This document shows positions 19,496 through 27,742 of a DNA stretch of 42,152 nucleotides, in pieces (the stretch's first letter is position 1; every line of letters begins with the position of its first letter). Made by a program: the position numbers and the translations under genes. Source of the DNA: JAKAKT01 sp041305385 (GTDB taxonomy: Archaea > Micrarchaeota > Micrarchaeia > Burarchaeales > JAKAKT01). The notes under the pieces are model-generated. The model worked only from the letters and a program-made list of their open reading frames with translations. It was not told the DNA's origin and ran no database searches. Location: contig JBFYLO010000078.1 of the NCBI GenBank assembly GCA_041305385.1, forward strand, positions 1 through 42,152, written 5' to 3'.

Positions 19496-21056
19496 GGAGC
19501 TCAAATCCTCCTTCACAGACTGGAAATACATGGAGACCATACTAGTCAGCTTTCTCGCCACGCTCTTCATCACCGGTGCCTTGATAGACACGGTGGGGTC
19601 CTTTTCAAAGGGGAACCTATTCTCGTCGCTTCCCATTTCAAGCAAGCTCGTTAAAATTGCCGTGGTTGAGGAGGGATATCACCCTTCAGTAACCGAGCTC
19701 GAGAAAATCACATCAGCCTATGTCATTAAGACTGACTTGAGAGCTGCCCAGTCGATGCTCTCCGAAGGCCAGGTTCACGCCGTCTACATAGTGAACCAGA
19801 CATCAGGCACGTTCATAGGGAGCAACAGGCCCATCTCCGTTCTCGCAGAGCTCTCAGTGAAGGAGGCAGTGGACAAGGTGGTGAGGCCCGAGGGCAATAA
19901 GAAGTACGAGTTCAATGACGATGCAGGGATTCAGGACCTCGTCAGGGGCCTTCTCACTCCTATCCTCCTATTTTCGCCCATATTCCTACTTGGCCTGCCC
20001 ATCATCCAAAGCATCGCCTATGACAGGGAGAACCGCGTGCTCGAGGTGCTCTTCTCGACTCCCATAGACAGGAAGCGCATACTTCTCTCGAAAGTTCTTG
20101 CGAACATGATGTTCATCGCCATACTGGGGGCTTTGTGGGTTGCCATCGTCTACCTGGCCGGCTTTCGTTTCTTCGACCCGTTCGGAGTCTACATAATCCT
20201 CCTGGCAGTCTCATTCCTAATGGTTTCGATGAACGCCCTGGTTTCTTCAATCTCCCGCAACGTGCAGGAGGCAACCCTTGCATCTTCAATCTCTTCCACA
20301 ATAATATTCACCGGGCTGTTCCTCATAACAATGCTCAAGATAATCCCCTACACGGCGTTTCTCGCAGACATCTCGCCTGCGACATACATAGCGAGACAGG
20401 TTACCGAGACAGCCCCATTCCCATTCTACCCAGTCTTCACGCTCCTCATCATCGCTGTTTCTGCCCTCATATTGGCTCTCTCGGCATTCTCCACAGAGGC
20501 CTTCGCCTTCTCAGTGAAGCCGGGGATAAAACAGCTTTATGAGGGCATGGTCGACATCCTCGGCAGGGGCTACAGGGCAGCGGTGGGAATGGGCTTCGTC
20601 GCTTTCACGCTAACGGTCCCGGTCCAGCTCGTCATACTCGCGCTCACGTTCTTCATCCTAAGGGGCCTGCCCGGGATGCTGTTCATAGTCCTTGCAACTG
20701 TCGCCCTCGCCCTGGTTGAGGAGATTCTGAAGGGGATAGGCGTCTATGTGCTGAAGCAGGAGAACATAAAGAAAGGCTTTCTCTACGGTGCAGTCGTTGG
20801 CCTGTCGTTCGGCATAGGGGAATACGCCCTGAGAATCCCGTCGCTTGGGTCGTTCCACGAGGCCCCGCTGTTGTCGCTCTCAGCAGTGCTCGTCCATACG
20901 GTCTGCAGCGGGATAGCCGGCACCGGGTTCGCGCTCGGCAATGCCGCCGGAGGGAAGGGGAAGTGGTTCGGTCCTGCAGCAGTTCTGCTCGCAGGAGCTC
21001 TTCACGCTGCCTACAACCTGCTCCTGCTTGGTTGGGGTTTGAGGTTGATACGGTGA
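19473..21056 (+). CDS. ABC-2 permease fused to a PrsW-type intramembrane protease domain
   Basis: 527 aa from the ATG at 19473 (GGAG 5 nt upstream; ATG 19479 is the alternative). Residues 1-~350 are an ABC-2 permease: one N-terminal helix, an extracytoplasmic domain (~40-155), then helices containing the typical SIAYDRENRVLEVLFSTPIDRK segment. Residues ~375-527 form a second membrane domain with PrsW-type motifs: EE-x-x-K (E416, E417, K420), F-G-I-G-E (E450), H475 in VHTVCSGIAGTG, and H511/N515 in GALHAAYN. PrsW enzymes are membrane-embedded proteases that cut near membrane helices. Such a fusion would couple export to proteolysis (inference). Its stop overlaps the next permease start. Confidence 0.85.
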   Translation: MEMGLATKELKSSFTDWKYMETILVSFLATLFITGALIDTVGSFSKGNLFSSLPISSKLVKIAVVEEGYHPSVTELEKITSAYVIKTDLRAAQSMLSEGQVHAVYIVNQTSGTFIGSNRPISVLAELSVKEAVDKVVRPEGNKKYEFNDDAGIQDLVRGLLTPILLFSPIFLLGLPIIQSIAYDRENRVLEVLFSTPIDRKRILLSKVLANMMFIAILGALWVAIVYLAGFRFFDPFGVYIILLAVSFLMVSMNALVSSISRNVQEATLASSISSTIIFTGLFLITMLKIIPYTAFLADISPATYIARQVTETAPFPFYPVFTLLIIAVSALILALSAFSTEAFAFSVKPGIKQLYEGMVDILGRGYRAAVGMGFVAFTLTVPVQLVILALTFFILRGLPGMLFIVLATVALALVEEILKGIGVYVLKQENIKKGFLYGAVVGLSFGIGEYALRIPSLGSFHEAPLLSLSAVLVHTVCSGIAGTGFALGNAAGGKGKWFGPAAVLLAGALHAAYNLLLLGWGLRLIR

Positions 21057-22072
21057 GAAGGACACTCGCGAAAAAGGAGTTTGGCGAAATCGTCATGGAT
21101 AGGGCGTTCCTGTTCTCCATAGTCGTGCAGTTCATCCTAGTGTCCATGCTCCTGTTCATCTACGTCAGCTATTCCCAGATATCCAAGGCCAATATACCGA
21201 TAACTGTTTCCATAAACTCAAACCAGACCGATTTGATAAAGAATCTCGAAAGCTCGGGGGTTAAGGTCCTGGTGGTGAACACTTCCACGGGCAGAGCCAC
21301 GCCAGTCCCGAGAACCTATGCCCCGAATACCGCAGTGGCGGCCATAGATACGGATACCAAGACAGTAAAGACCGACCCTTCCAACATCATGTCAGGCTTT
21401 GCCATAGCGAAGATAAAATCGGTTTCGGAAAAGGTCTCTTTTGATGAGGCTCTCGCGGCAAATAATTTCGATTTCAAGGTCGAGCGGAATTTCGAAGGCA
21501 CCGCGGAGTTCGTGCAGATGGGCTATGGGATGCTGGTTCCAATCTGCATAATCCTGCCTGCCATAGTGGCCATGTCCATCTCAACCCAAAGCATATTCAC
21601 GGAGAGGAAAAGGAACACCATTGAGCTCCTCCTTGTCTCCCCAATCTCCAACGCTTCCATTGCGTTCTACAAGACCGCGCCCCTCGTGCTCGTTTCAGTC
21701 CTATGCGCAGCAGCCTGGCTCCTCCTGGTCGCGACGCAGATACCCACCTCCAATCTCCCGCTCCTCGTGGTAGTCGCCTTCGCATTCTCGCTCCTGCTAG
21801 TGTCTCTCAGCGTCGTCATATCGTGCAAGTCAAAAACAGTGAGGGAGGCGAACGCCTTCTCATCGGTTGCAGGCATGGCGGTGATGATATCCATGGTGCT
21901 CCCATACAACCCGCTAGTTGTCTACACCCCGAACTCAGTCATGGCCCGAGCGGCGTCCAATGCCCTTGATGCAGATATGCTCGCGGGGACAGGAGTGTTG
22001 CTCCTGGCCGCGTTCCTCTCCTACCTCTGGTCTATGAGGGCAGTTGGGGAGCTGAGAAGGAGCTATACCTAA
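21053..22072 (+). CDS. ABC-2 type permease, second subunit
   Basis: 339 aa from GTG at 21053, whose GTGA overlaps the stop of the preceding gene; a GAGGTTGAT ribosome binding site lies just upstream. One N-terminal helix (~20-42), a ~120-residue extracytoplasmic domain, then five helices, with TERKRNTIELLLVSPISN between the second and third, the conserved ABC-2 coupling segment. It pairs with the first permease and the ATPase to make a heterodimeric exporter. Unlike its partner it carries no protease domain. Confidence 0.9.
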   Translation: MRRTLAKKEFGEIVMDRAFLFSIVVQFILVSMLLFIYVSYSQISKANIPITVSINSNQTDLIKNLESSGVKVLVVNTSTGRATPVPRTYAPNTAVAAIDTDTKTVKTDPSNIMSGFAIAKIKSVSEKVSFDEALAANNFDFKVERNFEGTAEFVQMGYGMLVPICIILPAIVAMSISTQSIFTERKRNTIELLLVSPISNASIAFYKTAPLVLVSVLCAAAWLLLVATQIPTSNLPLLVVVAFAFSLLLVSLSVVISCKSKTVREANAFSSVAGMAVMISMVLPYNPLVVYTPNSVMARAASNALDADMLAGTGVLLLAAFLSYLWSMRAVGELRRSYT

Positions 22073-22105
22073 GTTATGGTTGAAACTGGCAATCTGTCGC
22101 ACAGT

Positions 22106-22402
22106 TCAGCGCACAAGTCCCCATTTCTGCCTTTTGGAAGGCCGTGCGGCGCTGTCAACACTGCAAAAAAAGCTGGCAGAAAAACCGGCAGCTATTCTTT
22201 CTGGCCCGAGTTTCGTATACGCGCAAAGTTCGAGCTTTTCTTTCTTCGTGAGGCTCTTGTGGGCCATGATGCCCCTCCTGAACATATCGCAGAACTCCGC
22301 ATCCGCAACAGAGCTGAATCTCATGAGCCTGTTTTGGCGGATAGTCCCCTCAATGTGCTTATCCCATGAATCGGCGACTACTTGTTTTTGTACTGCAACC
22401 AT
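22106..22402 (-). CDS. Small protein of unknown function with its own operator
   Basis: 98 aa, ATG at 22402, leaderless (TATA-like TTATACTA ~26 nt upstream). The product is basic and mostly helical: ADSWDKHIEGTIRQNRLMRF, then DAEFCDMFRRGIMAHKSLTK and KEKLELCAYTKLGPERIAAG. The last ~30 residues look unstructured. I recognise no family. Support comes from the well-formed promoter with a palindrome and the lack of any competing frame in a ~450-bp gap. It may be a small DNA-binding or toxin-antitoxin-type protein, but nothing proves it. Confidence 0.5.
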   Translation of the reverse strand: MVAVQKQVVADSWDKHIEGTIRQNRLMRFSSVADAEFCDMFRRGIMAHKSLTKKEKLELCAYTKLGPERIAAGFSASFFCSVDSAARPSKRQKWGLVR

Positions 22403-22405
22403 GGA

Positions 22406-22430
22406 TATACTATAGACTCTGGATAGTATA
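22406..22430. promoter_or_regulatory. Palindromic operator over the promoter of the 98-aa gene
   Basis: Arms TATACTAT and ATAGTATA (8 bp, perfect) are separated by 9 bp. It spans from the TATA box to 4 nt before the ATG of the minus-strand gene, exactly where a repressor would block transcription. About one helical turn lies between half-site centres plus spacer, consistent with a dimeric regulator. Confidence 0.55.
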
Positions 22431-22531
22431 AGGTAGTAGGGCTGCCAAAAACCGGAAACAAGCTGGTTTTCGTGGAAATGCGGTCTCGTTCAGTGATTTG
22501 GTCTGCGTTTCTCAGCAAGCTGGCAATCCGT

Positions 22532-23734
22532 TTAGTAGTAAACCCTGACCTTTCCGTTGATTATTTTTTCCGTAAGCTCGGTGATGTTCGCTAGCCTCGA
22601 GTCAACGGTTTCGGCAACCGCCTTCCTGTGGTTCTCGAATTTCTCCCCGTCGTTCATTGTCAGCCTGACATCTGCGCTCTTCGGGTGGTCGATAGGTATT
22701 CCGATTTGTGAAAGCAGTTTTACCTCGCAGTCCTTCACACAGGCGTGCTGTTTCACGATGTCCTTTGCAATGTCGAACGCAAGCACGCTGTAGAGCTTCC
22801 CGACGTGGTTCACCGGATTCTTCCCGGCAGCAGCCTCCATGGTCATGGGCCTGCAGGGAGTTATGAGCCCGTTCACCCTGTTTCCCCTCCCCACGCTTCC
22901 GTCGTCTCCCATCTCGCAGGAAAGCCCGGTTACAGTTATGTAAACCCAGTCTTCCTTGTAGTTGTCTCCTGTGTTCACCGCGACTTCAACGCTTCTCGCA
23001 GTGTGCTTTTTGGCCTCCATCATAATGTCCTCAGTCATCCGCGTCTTGAGCTCCTTGTACTCGGAAAGCCCGCTCACGTGTTTGGAAACAAACGCACAGG
23101 CGATTGTGAGGCTGATGCGGTCCCTCTCGCGCACCCCCATGACCTTTATGTCCTCCCCTACGAACTGGTTCTTCTTCTTGTATTCCGGCGAGTTGAGCAT
23201 GGTCTCAGTTGCCAAAACAAGGTTCTCGGTCTCGCTGAAAGGGGCGAACCCGACCCCAAAGCTCGTGTCATTAGCAAGAGGCATCGTGTTCTCCCTCCCG
23301 AACACTTCCACCAGGTCCGCAGAGCCAGGGGAAACATAGGACTCGAACTTCACATGTTCTTCAACATCGAGGTTTCTGCAGTGGGTGGCCAAAAAATCCC
23401 TGGCTGTTCTTATCCCGATTTCATCAACGGAAATCTTTACCGAGCCGGCGTTTGCAGTAGCTCTTCCGCAGAGAATCACGCGGATGGGCTTGAGAAACTT
23501 CCCGCCGCCATAATCCGGGGCGGTCTTACCGCCGCATATGAGCCCCTTGTCCACGTTGTGGTGCATGATATGGCTGGTTTTCACTAGGTATTCCCTGCAC
23601 AGGTTGGCGCTGAAAGTGTCCACTATCCCGTCTATGAGCGTATCCGGGTGGCCGATGCCCTTCCTCTCGACCATCTCGAATCCGCGCTTATCTATCGGCG
23701 GCTCATGCGAATACTCGACGAATATGTTTCTCAT
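22532..23734 (-). CDS. mat: Archaeal S-adenosylmethionine synthetase
   Basis: Makes AdoMet from methionine and ATP. 400 aa from the ATG at 23734 (GGAGG 5 nt upstream), the normal length of the archaeal MAT family, which is distant from bacterial MetK. Hallmarks: FEMVERKGIGHPDTLIDGI, HHNVDKGLICGG, GGGKFLKPI, SFGVGFAPFSETE, VNTGDN, and GDDGSVGRGNRVNGLITPCRPM-type loop. The downstream 22403-22531 holds only the small-gene promoter and GC-rich sequence. Divergent from the Cys-rich lipoprotein. Confidence 0.95.
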   Translation of the reverse strand: MRNIFVEYSHEPPIDKRGFEMVERKGIGHPDTLIDGIVDTFSANLCREYLVKTSHIMHHNVDKGLICGGKTAPDYGGGKFLKPIRVILCGRATANAGSVKISVDEIGIRTARDFLATHCRNLDVEEHVKFESYVSPGSADLVEVFGRENTMPLANDTSFGVGFAPFSETENLVLATETMLNSPEYKKKNQFVGEDIKVMGVRERDRISLTIACAFVSKHVSGLSEYKELKTRMTEDIMMEAKKHTARSVEVAVNTGDNYKEDWVYITVTGLSCEMGDDGSVGRGNRVNGLITPCRPMTMEAAAGKNPVNHVGKLYSVLAFDIAKDIVKQHACVKDCEVKLLSQIGIPIDHPKSADVRLTMNDGEKFENHRKAVAETVDSRLANITELTEKIINGKVRVYY

Positions 23735-23763
23735 AAAATCCTCCGAAGTTATAGTCCGAGTAG

Positions 23764-23775
23764 AAATTATAAATA
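23764..23775. promoter_or_regulatory. Divergent AT-rich promoter core for mat and the lipoprotein
   Basis: AAATTATAAATA gives TATA-like boxes on both strands: about 22-32 nt before the leaderless ATG at 23796 and 30-41 nt before the mat ATG at 23734. Confidence 0.45.
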
Positions 23776-23795
23776 TGCTCGCCTCAAAGCTCAGC

Positions 23796-26069
23796 ATGAA
23801 AGAAGCGCCAGTAGTAGCCATCCTTCTCGCATTCTTGCTGATTTTCGGTTGCCCGGGCCCAGGGCCCTCCCCCCCAAACACCACGAACCAGACCAACCAA
23901 ACCGGTTTCCTGAACTACACGTGCCCAGACGGGAGCATCGTTCAGGATTCATCCCAGTGCGAAATCGACTACTGCCCCTCGAGTTGCGATGACGGCAACA
24001 TCTGCACCGAAGACACTTGCGGGAAAGCCACGGGCTACGAGTGCAAGCACGCGCCGAAAATCCCCTGCTGTGGCAACACGGTTTGCGAGCCAGGGGAAAA
24101 TGTCGACTCATGCATCAATGATTGTGGCTCCTGCCCGCCGAGCTGCGATGACGGGAATCCATGCACGAGGGACGCGTGCAGCCGGGAGACCCTCTTCAGG
24201 TGCGACAGAGCCAAGGTGACTGGAAATGCCATAGGATGCTGCGGCTATCCTGGTTCATCCGGATATTCGAACATCAACGGCGGCTTCGGCCTCGACCCGC
24301 CGAAAGACTGGGAGCTCCAGGAAGGAACGGGGACAGGCGCCACTGGAGCGTCCTTCATCGGCCCGGCAGGCAGGCCAGAATGCTCGGGCTACGGATATTT
24401 CGAGGCAGGAGTCTATGCGGACTGGGCTGCAGGGTTCTCAATCGGCCTAGTCAAGGGATTGCCTGAAAAAAGCGGCTCCTGGGACGGCCTCGTGTTCCCC
24501 CTCCTAAATCTTACAGGATATAACCTGGCCATTTACACAGAGGTTCTGGACTCCCAAGGAATGGACAGCGAAAAATACATCGACGGAGTGAACGCTGAAC
24601 TCGCATCGGCGATGAAATCAGGGGACGAAATCCCCTTAGTTGGCACGACAATGAAGGGCATCTCCGTGGCCTCCGGGCAGGAGAAGGCGGACCAGCTCAC
24701 CGCCTATTACTTCCTAATAGCGGGGAGTTCAAATAGGAGCGGGACCTGGGGCCAGGAATTTCAGAACCACAAGTATGTCCTTTATGGAACCACGGTTTAC
24801 CACGCCGTCATGGTCGAATTCGAATCAGGCGAGAATCCATTTTCATATTTAAACAACAAGAACCCCACATCCCCGGTGCTCCCGGAAGGAGCAGTGTTCC
24901 TCTCCTCCCTCATAGATCTTGAGACACAGCAAGCAACGCCCATATGGTTTACTGTTTTTCCGAGGCAGACATGCAACAACGCCCAGCGCCCCGCTGAAAT
25001 AACAGTGTCCTCCTCTCCTTGGAAACCAGGCTATCTCATAGGCGATTACGTCAGCGAATCACTTTCGGAAATAAAGAAGTCATCCGGCTACGTGCTCCTT
25101 GCCTCAGGGGACGAGCGGCTCGATGAAAATCCTGCGAGGTATTACGCGGTTTCCTTTTCGGAAGACGGGTTCCTGCTTAAGCGTAAGGAAGTTCTCAGCC
25201 TCAGGAACAACGTGCTCTACAGGATTGAGTACACCGCCGTCAGGGAAGACTTTGACAAATACGTTCAATATTTTGATTCAGCAGTCAGAAGCTTCAGGCT
25301 GATCGCCCCCCAGGACACATGCATGAGGCAAACCTGTCTCGAGGGGCAGTGTGCAATCCAGAGCATCAAGAACTGTTGCGGGAATGACATGTGCGAGGTT
25401 GTCGAGAGCTGCTCCACCTGCCCGCAGGATTGCGGCACCTGCTCGTCCACCTATCCAAAACTTGAGGCCGACAACGTATTCCTTTCAACTGAACCGCAGT
25501 ACTACTCAATAATCAACTGCGAGAATTACGTGGTGAGAGTGAGGGTCACGAATCCCCTGAATGAGCAGATGACAGTATTCACTGATGATGCGCTTCAGCT
25601 AAGGTCATTGGCCGATACCGAATGCAGGATTCAGGCAAGGAGCGATGGAGACTGCCTCGCGACCATGAGCGGCTCCTTCGGTGACGCCTATGTCAAGGAC
25701 ACAGTGGAGAAGAAACTCGCCCTGTTCGCCTTCGGAGGCCTCGAAAAGGAAAAAGGCGAGATAATCTACTCCAAGACCATCCGCTTCAATGTCACCTATG
25801 ACATGGCCTGGGTCGGCCCGAATTGCATGCACTTCTACTGCGTGCCAGGCCTGAGCAAGACCTTCGGGGGAAACGCCTACGTGATAAGAGGGATAAGGGA
25901 TTACAGGGGGGACATCCAAGTTGGCAACTGGTGGTGCAACGCAAACAGGACCCTGGAGTCCGGCCAGCAGGAGGATGTCTACTTCAACCAGTTCTACAAC
26001 AAGACGTGCGTTCTCAGATTGACCTCGACTGGAAATAAACAGTATGAAAAGTGCTATAACCTGGAGTAA
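23796..26069 (+). CDS. Large Cys-rich lipoprotein
   Basis: 757 aa from the ATG at 23796 (leaderless; ATG 23775 would lie in the promoter). Lipobox LLIFGC with Cys at residue ~17, then a Pro/Asn/Thr linker. Residues ~40-150 are a Cys-rich region with two similar modules (CPSSCDDGNICTEDTC; CPPSCDDGNPCTRDAC) separated by CCGNTVCEPGENVDSC, resembling Cys-rich repeats of bacterial and archaeal surface proteins. The next ~350 residues are a globular region without known motifs. A third Cys module (CCGNDMCEVVESCSTCPQDC) lies near ~530-545 before a C-terminal beta-rich domain. Secreted, membrane-anchored by lipid; ligand unknown. Confidence 0.85.
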   Translation: MKEAPVVAILLAFLLIFGCPGPGPSPPNTTNQTNQTGFLNYTCPDGSIVQDSSQCEIDYCPSSCDDGNICTEDTCGKATGYECKHAPKIPCCGNTVCEPGENVDSCINDCGSCPPSCDDGNPCTRDACSRETLFRCDRAKVTGNAIGCCGYPGSSGYSNINGGFGLDPPKDWELQEGTGTGATGASFIGPAGRPECSGYGYFEAGVYADWAAGFSIGLVKGLPEKSGSWDGLVFPLLNLTGYNLAIYTEVLDSQGMDSEKYIDGVNAELASAMKSGDEIPLVGTTMKGISVASGQEKADQLTAYYFLIAGSSNRSGTWGQEFQNHKYVLYGTTVYHAVMVEFESGENPFSYLNNKNPTSPVLPEGAVFLSSLIDLETQQATPIWFTVFPRQTCNNAQRPAEITVSSSPWKPGYLIGDYVSESLSEIKKSSGYVLLASGDERLDENPARYYAVSFSEDGFLLKRKEVLSLRNNVLYRIEYTAVREDFDKYVQYFDSAVRSFRLIAPQDTCMRQTCLEGQCAIQSIKNCCGNDMCEVVESCSTCPQDCGTCSSTYPKLEADNVFLSTEPQYYSIINCENYVVRVRVTNPLNEQMTVFTDDALQLRSLADTECRIQARSDGDCLATMSGSFGDAYVKDTVEKKLALFAFGGLEKEKGEIIYSKTIRFNVTYDMAWVGPNCMHFYCVPGLSKTFGGNAYVIRGIRDYRGDIQVGNWWCNANRTLESGQQEDVYFNQFYNKTCVLRLTSTGNKQYEKCYNLE

Positions 26070-26135
26070 TCGATGTTTTGAGCGCTAAAGCAATCTAAGA
26101 AAAAACCCTGCTCCTGAGATGTCATTTATTTTTGT

Positions 26136-26400
26136 ATTGGAATTTGCTAATTCGATTGGAACTCTGCTTGGACCTTCGGTCCAAGTCTGTCGCAACCTTC
26201 GGTTGCTCCATCGCTTTGCTCGTTCCAATGCAGGCAAATTTTTTTCGGAAATTTGCCTTTCCAATGCGGACACAATCATTTTCTCGGGAAAACGACAAGC
26301 TTTGCCTGCGGCAAAGATGCGCATTTTTCCTCTAGGAAAAATTGCGTGTCCATTTTTGCCTCGGGGCAAAAATTGGAAATTTCTGCGGAAATTTGTCCTT
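26136..26400. repeat. Hairpin array containing palindromic repeat copy R3
   Basis: This 348-bp gap (26070-26417) has no credible gene. It holds at least six consecutive hairpins: CTTGGACC/GGTCCAAG (26167-26185), GCAACC/GGTTGC (26192-26206), GGCAAATTT/AAATTTGCC (26233-26257), CTTTGCC/GGCAAAG (26300-26316), ATTTTTCCT/AGGAAAAAT (26323-26342), ATTTTTGCC/GGCAAAAAT (26352-26373), plus AAATTT/AAATTT (26377-26394). Loops are 2-8 nt. TTCCAATGC occurs twice and links it to R1 and R2. Confidence 0.7.
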
Positions 26401-26417
26401 TGGTTTTTTACAAATCC

Positions 26418-27122
26418 TCAGTGCTCTATCTCCTGGAAATACTCGGTCTTTATGGGCTTGTGGAGCGCGAAGTCAAGGAACGCCATGAAGTTCACCCAGA
26501 ACACCTTGGGATAGCCCATCTGCCTGAACCTCCTGGTGGATGTTTCGACCCAAAGCTCCCGGTCAATCTTGAGCTTGCCCACCTTCTTCATCCTCATCGA
26601 GAGCTCGGTGTCCTCCCAGAAGCTGACGTTGGTGTTGAATCCTTTCACCTCGTAGAACTTCTCCTTCCTGTAGGCGCAGTTGTTGCCCGTAAGCTGGTAG
26701 ATGCCGAGCTTTGCCGAGATTCTCAGCCACCAGTCGGAATTTATCTTGAACATGATATTATCGAGGGTGAGTCCATGATAAGGCCTCAGGACTCCCCCGA
26801 GCCCGGCCAGTTCATTATCCTCGAAATTCATGGCGATTCTCGAAATCCAGTCCGGTGCCGCCACACAGTCAGCGTCTATGAAGGCCACTATATCCCGCTT
26901 TGCCTGCGCAGCCCCATAGTTCCTCGCAGTTCCCGGTCCCTTCGGCTGAAGCAGGAGCACGCGGTCGCAGTATTCCCTCGCTATCTCCGCAGTCTTGTCC
27001 GAGCTGTAGCCATCGACCAGGATTATCTCATATTCGCCCTTGTAGTCCTGCTTTCGCAATGACTCGAGGCACGCCCTCATTACCTTTTCCTCGTTAAGGG
27101 TCGGTATCACAACAGAAACCAT
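26418..27122 (-). CDS. Family 2 glycosyltransferase
   Basis: 234 aa from the ATG at 27122 (AGGTGA 5 nt upstream). GT-A fold: VSVVIPTLNEEKVMRACLESL at the start, then ILVDGYSSDKT, the metal-binding DAD in VAFIDADCVAAPDW (~90-95), and the acceptor-side WEDTELSMRMKK (~172-183) in place of ED. No transmembrane helix, so it acts in the cytoplasm on a nucleotide sugar, perhaps for surface glycan. It follows the translin-type gene by 4 nt. Confidence 0.88.
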   Translation of the reverse strand: MVSVVIPTLNEEKVMRACLESLRKQDYKGEYEIILVDGYSSDKTAEIAREYCDRVLLLQPKGPGTARNYGAAQAKRDIVAFIDADCVAAPDWISRIAMNFEDNELAGLGGVLRPYHGLTLDNIMFKINSDWWLRISAKLGIYQLTGNNCAYRKEKFYEVKGFNTNVSFWEDTELSMRMKKVGKLKIDRELWVETSTRRFRQMGYPKVFWVNFMAFLDFALHKPIKTEYFQEIEH

Positions 27123-27126
27123 ACAT

Positions 27127-27690
27127 TCACCTGCTCCTGAGGAGCTCGCTCCTCGCATTCTCAACCTGCCCCCTTGCCACATCCTGCTTTTTCCTGAAAT
27201 TCGGGAGAAGGGAGTTCGAGAACTTCAGCGGCAGCGTCGCTTCGTAGAATCTGCTCATGGTTTCGAAATAGTAGTCTGCCTCCTCCTTGTTCCCATGCCT
27301 CAACTCCTCGAGCATCTGCCTCCTGAGTTCGCCTATGCAGTCGAGAAGGCCGGTCATGAATGATTCGAAAGGGATTCCGAGCCCGAGGTGGGTAGGAGGC
27401 TCCTTTTTTTTCACAATTGCCATGAGGATCGATATCTCAGCATACTCCTGGTAGGACTGGGAAACGAGGTGCCCGAATCCGGGCTCTAGATGTTTCACTT
27501 CAGCCAGGCGCTTTTTCGCGTTCTTCAGCTGCACTTCTGCCCCGTCATAATCCATGGAGTGGACCAGTTTTACGGCCACCGAGCAGTCCCGGACGAGCTC
27601 GCGGGTGAGCCTGAGGAGCGAATCCTGCGTTTCCTCTCGCTTCCTCAGCTCAGCGGTCATCCGTTGGATTTCCTTTTCGATATTTTTCAT
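27127..27690 (-). CDS. Translin/TRAX-family protein
   Basis: 187 aa from the ATG at 27690 (leaderless, TATA ~26 nt upstream). All-helical with the family pattern: a coiled-coil N-terminus (IEKEIQRMTAELRKREETQD), LTRELVRDCSVAVKLVHSMD, FGHLVSQSYQEYAEISILMAI, GLLDCIGELRRQMLEELRHG, and YETMSRFYEATLPLKFSNSL-like C-terminal helix. Translins bind single-stranded RNA or DNA and, in archaea, form octamers with possible RNase activity. Catalytic acidic residues cannot be assigned with confidence here. First gene of a pair with the glycosyltransferase. Confidence 0.85.
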   Translation of the reverse strand: MKNIEKEIQRMTAELRKREETQDSLLRLTRELVRDCSVAVKLVHSMDYDGAEVQLKNAKKRLAEVKHLEPGFGHLVSQSYQEYAEISILMAIVKKKEPPTHLGLGIPFESFMTGLLDCIGELRRQMLEELRHGNKEEADYYFETMSRFYEATLPLKFSNSLLPNFRKKQDVARGQVENARSELLRSR

Positions 27691-27693
27691 GGC

Positions 27694-27722
27694 AATATTT
27701 ATGAATGCCTTATATAATATAC
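27694..27722. promoter_or_regulatory. Overlapping divergent promoters of translin-type gene and UMP kinase
   Basis: Within 52 bp between start codons, the plus strand has AATATTTATGAA (27694-27705) ahead of pyrH and the minus strand has ATATTATATAAGG (27720-27708) ahead of the translin-type gene. The two TATA boxes cross each other, so the promoters may exclude one another. Confidence 0.45.
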
Positions 27723-27742
27723 CTACTATCCGAGGTGATGTG

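Noticed and set aside
22086..22530. Flanking direct repeats (CTGGCAATCTGT / CTGGCAATCCGT) as ends of an inserted element around the 98-aa gene
   Set aside because: Only ~12 nt with a mismatch, no inverted ends and no transposase; chance cannot be excluded.
22745..23587. 280-codon frame antisense to the AdoMet synthetase gene
   Set aside because: The minus-strand protein is a complete, well-known enzyme; the plus-strand frame has no recognisable feature.
26085..26369. Open frames on both strands through the hairpin array
   Set aside because: The frames follow palindromic repeats, so both strands stay open by symmetry. The products are low-complexity and no ribosome binding site is present.
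26136..26400. CRISPR array
   Set aside because: Hairpins differ in sequence, there is no constant repeat or spacer length, and no cas gene lies near.
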